A DNA stretch of 64,000 nt, from the NCBI GenBank assembly GCA_021613335.1, contig JAJTWR010000044.1, forward strand, positions 2,810,001 to 2,874,000. Direction: 5' to 3'. Source of the DNA: Whitmania pigra. Its lineage: Eukaryota > Annelida > Clitellata > Hirudinida > Haemopidae. Both the position numbers and the translations under genes were made by a program. The notes below the pieces were generated by a model. The model worked only from the letters and a program-made list of their open reading frames with translations, searched no databases and was not told the DNA's origin. Positions 60,041 to 64,000 of the stretch are shown here, piece after piece (within the stretch, counting starts at the first letter, position 1; each line of letters opens with the position of its first letter).

Positions 60041-60679
60041 CGGTCAATTCCGGATATAGTCACGTCCAAAACTGTAGGCTGTTGACTTGACTATAACTGA
60101 ATATTTACTATAATCGAAAATAGTAAGCTACGTATGGTTTACACGGTGCAAGAGATCAGCTTGACTGTTTCCGAATCTTGACTGTAACCCAGAGGCCTAG
60201 CCTGGGTATTTTGCGCCCGGGGGCAAACTATAGAATTGGCGCCCTTTTCCATGTCTATATATTTAATCTTACTGTATTACACTAAATTTGAAATTGAAAT
60301 AAAAATCAAATTTTAATGGCACAAGGCATCCATTTAAAAGTGAAAAAACGTACTACAAATAGTAGCGCATGCTTCACCCAATCAGTCACAGTCTAAGATG
60401 ATTTACATGCATAGTAGTCTAATACTGTCTAAAATAGATTTATTTTTCTTGATTTAACAGTTGCAAGCTGATCAATAATGTCATCAAAGTCTGTTTTCTC
60501 AAGCGTTTCTCTGTCTATACTAAGAAGAGCAAGATCACTGAGACGATCCTGTCCCATTGATGCATTAAGCCTCATTTTGGCGTGTCTGTATCTTGGCGCC
60601 CGGGGACATATCTACCCCTCGCCCCCCCCCTTAGCTATGCCTCTGCTGTAACCGACTCGACTATACCCGGAATTGACTG
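60041..60679. mobile_element. TA-flanked MITE (Tc1/mariner- or Pogo-like), split by a nested element
   Basis: Inverted ends CGGTCAATTCCGGATATAGT (60041-60060) and ACTATACCCGGAATTGACTG (60660-60679) are flanked by TA on both sides. Without the inner element and its duplication the MITE is about 175 bp. Confidence 0.8.
60190..60645. mobile_element. hAT-like MITE nested in the previous one
   Basis: Inverted ends CAGAGGCCTAGC and GCTATGCCTCTG (11 of 12), flanked by exact 8-bp repeats CTGTAACC (60182-60189 and 60646-60653). Subterminal inverted GCGCCCGGGG motifs occur near both ends (about 60210 and 60597). No transposase. The duplicated CTGTAACC belongs to the outer MITE, which fixes the order of insertion. 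Confidence 0.9.
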
Positions 60680-61713
60680 TATTTTGACAAGGGGCCCGCA
60701 ATGATGTCCTGCCCTGGGGCCCTTGTTGGCTCTCGGCGCCCCTGGAGAACCTTTATGGTTCTCAACCATTTTGGCTTCAGTTAACTTCATTGTCGCTGTT
60801 ATGTATTTGATTGAATTCTAAATACTATAAAGATTACATTGGGGGGCAAACCCTTGCACAGCTTCAGGAGGTGACATTTTTGCTTCTAGCCAAAATTCAA
60901 GAAGGGGAAAACCTTCGCAAAACGTGAGGAGATGACCTTTTTTGAGTCTGGTCTAAAGTCAGAGGACAACGGCCCCCCTGCCCCCCAAATTACATCCTTG
61001 GCCATTCTCCAAACTTAAGTTAATAAAAAGCTACCTTCGATCGATGAGCCAGTCAAGGCTTACAGACTTGGCAGTCCTCTCTACAGAGAGGAAACTTGCC
61101 GATGGACTGAATTTTGAAACTGTTATAAAAAAAAACTTTGCGGAAAGAAAATTTTTAATTTGATTACAGCTCCATGAAAAATGAATATTTGAGAGCTTTC
61201 GAAATTTTGAACGTTAACGGTTAAGAGGGGAAGGGGCGTTATGAACAGTTGGCACGCCACTAGCTATTCCCCTTGACAATTTTTCACAAACATTAAAATG
61301 AGATCAAACTGGACGTCTTACCTTGTAAGTGCACTTCACTAGGTTAAGAGCACCAAACGATTGTGCAAAGTTACCATTAATTATTTCTGCACGCAAATCT
61401 TCTAACAATTCCTCTCAAAGGATAGAAACATGTAGGATTTGAAGTTCTCACCAGACAATGAATTTCTTATATAATTCTTAGATAATTGACGCTAAATAAG
61501 AGTTGAGTCACTTTAAAACAAGTGCAACATTGAATTCAATCTTGCACAAATTCTCACCAAAGGGAGTTTTCCTTAAGAATAGGTAATAACAACATAACAT
61601 AACAATTATTTATAGTGGTTAAGAAAACCTGGATCTGTGTAATAACCACTCTTTTTAGTTCTAATAACCAATATTACTTAAGTAAATCTTAAATGTATTT
61701 TGCGTGTCCGCAC
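60680..61713. other. non-coding spacer with a duplicated 56-bp unit
   Basis: 60842-60955 contains two related units (GGGGGGCAAACCCTTGCACA...GGAGGTGACATTTTTG and AGGGGAAAACCTTCGCAAAA...GGAGATGACCTTTTTTG). A third relative lies at 19915-19985. No gene seen. Confidence 0.5.
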
Positions 61714-61755
61714 GGATGGTTTCCCTATCTAGTTTATTTCATAAGGAAACCATCC
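61714..61755. repeat. 11-bp perfect hairpin
   Basis: GGATGGTTTCC (61714-61724) and GGAAACCATCC (61745-61755) are exact reverse complements around a 20-nt AT-rich loop, at the 3' side of the minus-strand LINE fragment. It could be part of that LINE's 3' UTR. Confidence 0.6.
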
Positions 61756-62545
61756 TTGCGCTGAAATAATTATTTTTATAAGTTTCTCAAAGCCTTCCTA
61801 TATAATTTACAGTCATGCCCTCTAGTAGAAGCACTTTTTGTGGCTTCGAGAAACTGCTCAGGCAAAAGACCTTCCCTACCCCATAAGATTTTGAATGCCT
61901 CGATGAGGTCCCTTGTCACATTCTTCCTTGAAGTCCGTAGCAGGTAGTATCGCTGCCACCACCAATACCAAGTTCTTTACCAGAAACATGGAATTGGAAC
62001 TAAATCTTTATTTACAACATAAATACCTTAGACTAAAAACCACAGGAAACCGTCTCTAATCATTCTCAAACAGCTTTCAACAGTCCATATTTATGAACGT
62101 TGGATCTGATTAGCAACTCTAACATAGTCTACTAAAATATCAGCCAATCCTAACAAATTTTACTAAAATATAAGCCAATCGAGCTTTACGAAAAAAGGTC
62201 AATACACGCTTACCAGTTGATTAAACTAGTTGTCCTTAAAATAACGATCATTATTTTAAATTACCTTCGCCTGGAGCTTAAGAATAGCATTGGCTAGCCT
62301 AAACAAATAATCGATATCTAATGAAATACACTCGCGAGCCACAAATCATCCTATTAATAACAAACCTAGAAGACCTGTCTGATGATCTCAGAGACACAGC
62401 CATGACATACCCTCTGAAAGAGGGCCTGTGCTTCTTCTTTTTTCCAGAATAGTTAATTTGCATCTACTTAATCCTTCCTCGTAACCCAGCTTTCCAAATC
62501 CTTCTATCATCCTTGTTGCCCTTTTTTTGTACTCTTACATCCTTT
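61756..62545 (-). pseudogene. LINE reverse transcriptase C-terminal fragment, split by an insertion
   Basis: Minus strand, from the right: QRRATRMIEGFGKLGYEEGL, SRCKLTILEKRR (62431-62545), then about 500 bp of foreign sequence, then TSRKNVTRDLIEAFKILWG, REGLLPEQFLEATKSASTRG, HDCKLYRKAL (61780-61940). The two parts are neighbouring segments of the L2/CR1-type RT connection domain (QRRATK.I.G...L.YEERL..L.L..LEKRR..GDLIE.FKI..G). The insertion (about 61942-62430) shows no coding potential and its ends are uncertain. Confidence 0.75.
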
Positions 62546-62631
62546 CTCAAATAAAGGTTCCACACTTGCACACTAACGCCCAAACCACTCACATATAATA
62601 ATATACACTAATATAAGGTGAACTTTCTCAG

Positions 62632-62740
62632 CAAGCCGGTAGTTGCATTGATGACAGACTTTAAGGAAAATTTGAGATCTCGACATGGATTTATGCAGCA
62701 GATTGTCACTGAGATGATGTACCAACTGGCTATATACTCA
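62632..62740 (+). other. possible exon
   Basis: After a good acceptor (AACTTTCTCAG) the frame reads KPVVALMTDFKENLRSRHGF, MQQIVTEMMYQLAIYSG. The composition is protein-like but no donor follows; it runs into GGGCCTCCGACAGAAATTTC, which looks like a transposon end. It could be an upstream exon of the gene at 63302 damaged by an insertion. Confidence 0.3.
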
Positions 62741-63301
62741 GGGCCTCCGACAGAAATTTCAAGCCCCTACATTATGTTAAATCGGAAATAAAAAAATTTA
62801 AAAAAATGGTTTTAATACCAATTTATTTTTGGGCTTTTGTGCACTTTTAAAAAAGTAATTTTTAATTTAACTATAAAATAAGGAACCTTTAAACTTACAA
62901 TTGCATGCATAAGTTTAAGAAATGTTTTCAACTTAACTTTTAAAAGCAGTCTATCTTGGCGCTTTTGCTCGTGAATGTAAACTTGTGGAAATTATTGTTA
63001 TACGTCTGGATATGTCAGGAATAGACTGTTGTGTTGATATAAAGGATTTGTAGGTATATTTGACATCATTTTTATGTTAGCGGTTATCTGGTTTAATGCT
63101 TTAATCACGCGAAAGAGTTTGTCCATTTAAAGATGCTTCCACATCGTTATAATTGTACATTAAGCACTGGTCATTAAGAATAGTATAAATGCAAAAGTGA
63201 AAAAAACGTTGCAAACTATTTTATGAATAAAACCATTTTTAAGTAAAATTCTGGCTTTTACGTGGATGTTAAGCCAATTTTTCAAAATCAAATCTTGTTA
63301 G

Positions 63302-64000
63302 GAATGAAAATCCTGATCCTACAAAGTGGAAAGAACTGGTGATAAAAACTGTGGAGAATGTCCTTCTGCAGGCCGATGGTTACTATGATGCTGTTAGTAA
63401 TTAAAGCCAATTGGTTTAATTAATTCTAATTGCAGTTCGAGATGTGGGTCAGCACAGTGATATTCACACAGGACTGGATTTTATTTTAAATGCCAGTGAA
63501 AGATTCCCAGAAATTTTTGTCAGAAGTGACAGACTCAATGGGCCAACATTCAACGATGCACAAAGTGGGTGTGCCCTCTTTTCTATTAACCTTATTTTCA
63601 TTAACTGGTTTTGTGATAATTTAATTCTTAAGTTATTTTTTTCTCATTTGCACAGGCTTAACAAACTGGATCACTTCTCACTTAATAAGAATTTCAAGTC
63701 TTTTGCCAAAGTTACACATCTGTTGTAAGGGAATGAACAAAGATTTGTTATTTGAGAAGCATATTGAAATGGAGTCAAAAATAGCAAATGTTTTGAGTGC
63801 ATTTGTGCACTTAGTTAGGATTCACAACTTCTCACATTTTATGGAAATTCTGCAGAATTTTGTAACTTCTTTATTTGATGTGTTTGATGCCCTTGAGATC
63901 TTTTTAGAGGACAAATTTCATGCTGCCATCCCTTTGAAACAGTTCCAGAATGACTCATTTCCAAACGAGGAGTCAAAAAAAATAACTCTAGTCTTGAATG
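63302..64000 (+). CDS. unidentified protein, three visible exons, continues off the window
   Basis: Exons 63302-63396, 63436-63564 and 63656 to beyond 64000 have GT/AG borders (donors GTAATT and GTGGGT, acceptors TTGCAG and GCACAG) and one consistent phase. They encode NPDPTKWKELVIKTVENVLL; then IRDVGQHSDIHTGLDFILNA and SERFPEIFVRSDRLNG; then LTNWITSHLIRISSLLPKLH, IEMESKIANVLSAFVHLVRI, FMEILQNFVTSLFDVFDALE. The product appears all-helical, with alternating hydrophobic spacing like a HEAT/ARM-type scaffold, and has no signal peptide or membrane segment in view. I do not recognise the family. The start codon is not visible. Confidence 0.6.

Overview
This window is a stretch of an AT-rich invertebrate animal genome; the lineage cannot be fixed from the sequence alone. 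The evidence for a metazoan is intron-containing genes with GT/AG splice sites, a recognisable TCTP gene, a tRNA-derived SINE, several kinds of non-LTR retrotransposon, and hAT, Mutator-like, Tc1/mariner and Pogo-type DNA transposon remains. There are no bacterial-style operons. Most of the window is non-coding and heavily loaded with simple repeats: long (TTA)n, (CAT)n, (GATGAC)n and GGAT/GAAT tracts plus many minisatellites.

Layout. 1-9.4 kb: microsatellites and minisatellites, including a 735-bp (TTA)n tract framed by a 24-bp direct repeat, and a decayed R2/R4-like reverse transcriptase. 9.4-11.1 kb: a 5'-truncated LINE inserted in a minisatellite. 13-16 kb: a foldback element with perfect 40-bp arms and a hAT element with an exact 8-bp target duplication, itself inside a 38-bp tandem repeat. 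20-25 kb: two Mutator-like foldback elements whose arms are tandem arrays of a CCGTCAAAATAGCCC-type motif, a diverged ~500-bp tandem repeat, and tetranucleotide tracts. 27-42 kb: further hAT, LINE, SINE and Pogo remnants, including a second copy of the 15-kb hAT family.

42.7-51.8 kb: the main gene, reconstructed here as ten exons (plus strand) encoding about 1,340 residues: a signal peptide, a ~600-residue ectodomain, and about five membrane segments with two large cysteine-bearing extracellular loops. I do not recognise its family. Its second intron carries a LINE more than 99% identical to the 9.4-kb copy, and its fifth intron carries ~620 bp of microsatellite.

51.8-62.6 kb: mariner, LINE, SINE and hAT fragments, a nested MITE-in-MITE, and at 56.5-57.3 kb (minus strand) the complete three-exon TCTP/TPT1 gene with a candidate 5'TOP start. 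63.3-64 kb: the first visible exons of an unidentified gene that runs off the right edge. The genes are unrelated to each other; nothing suggests a shared pathway.
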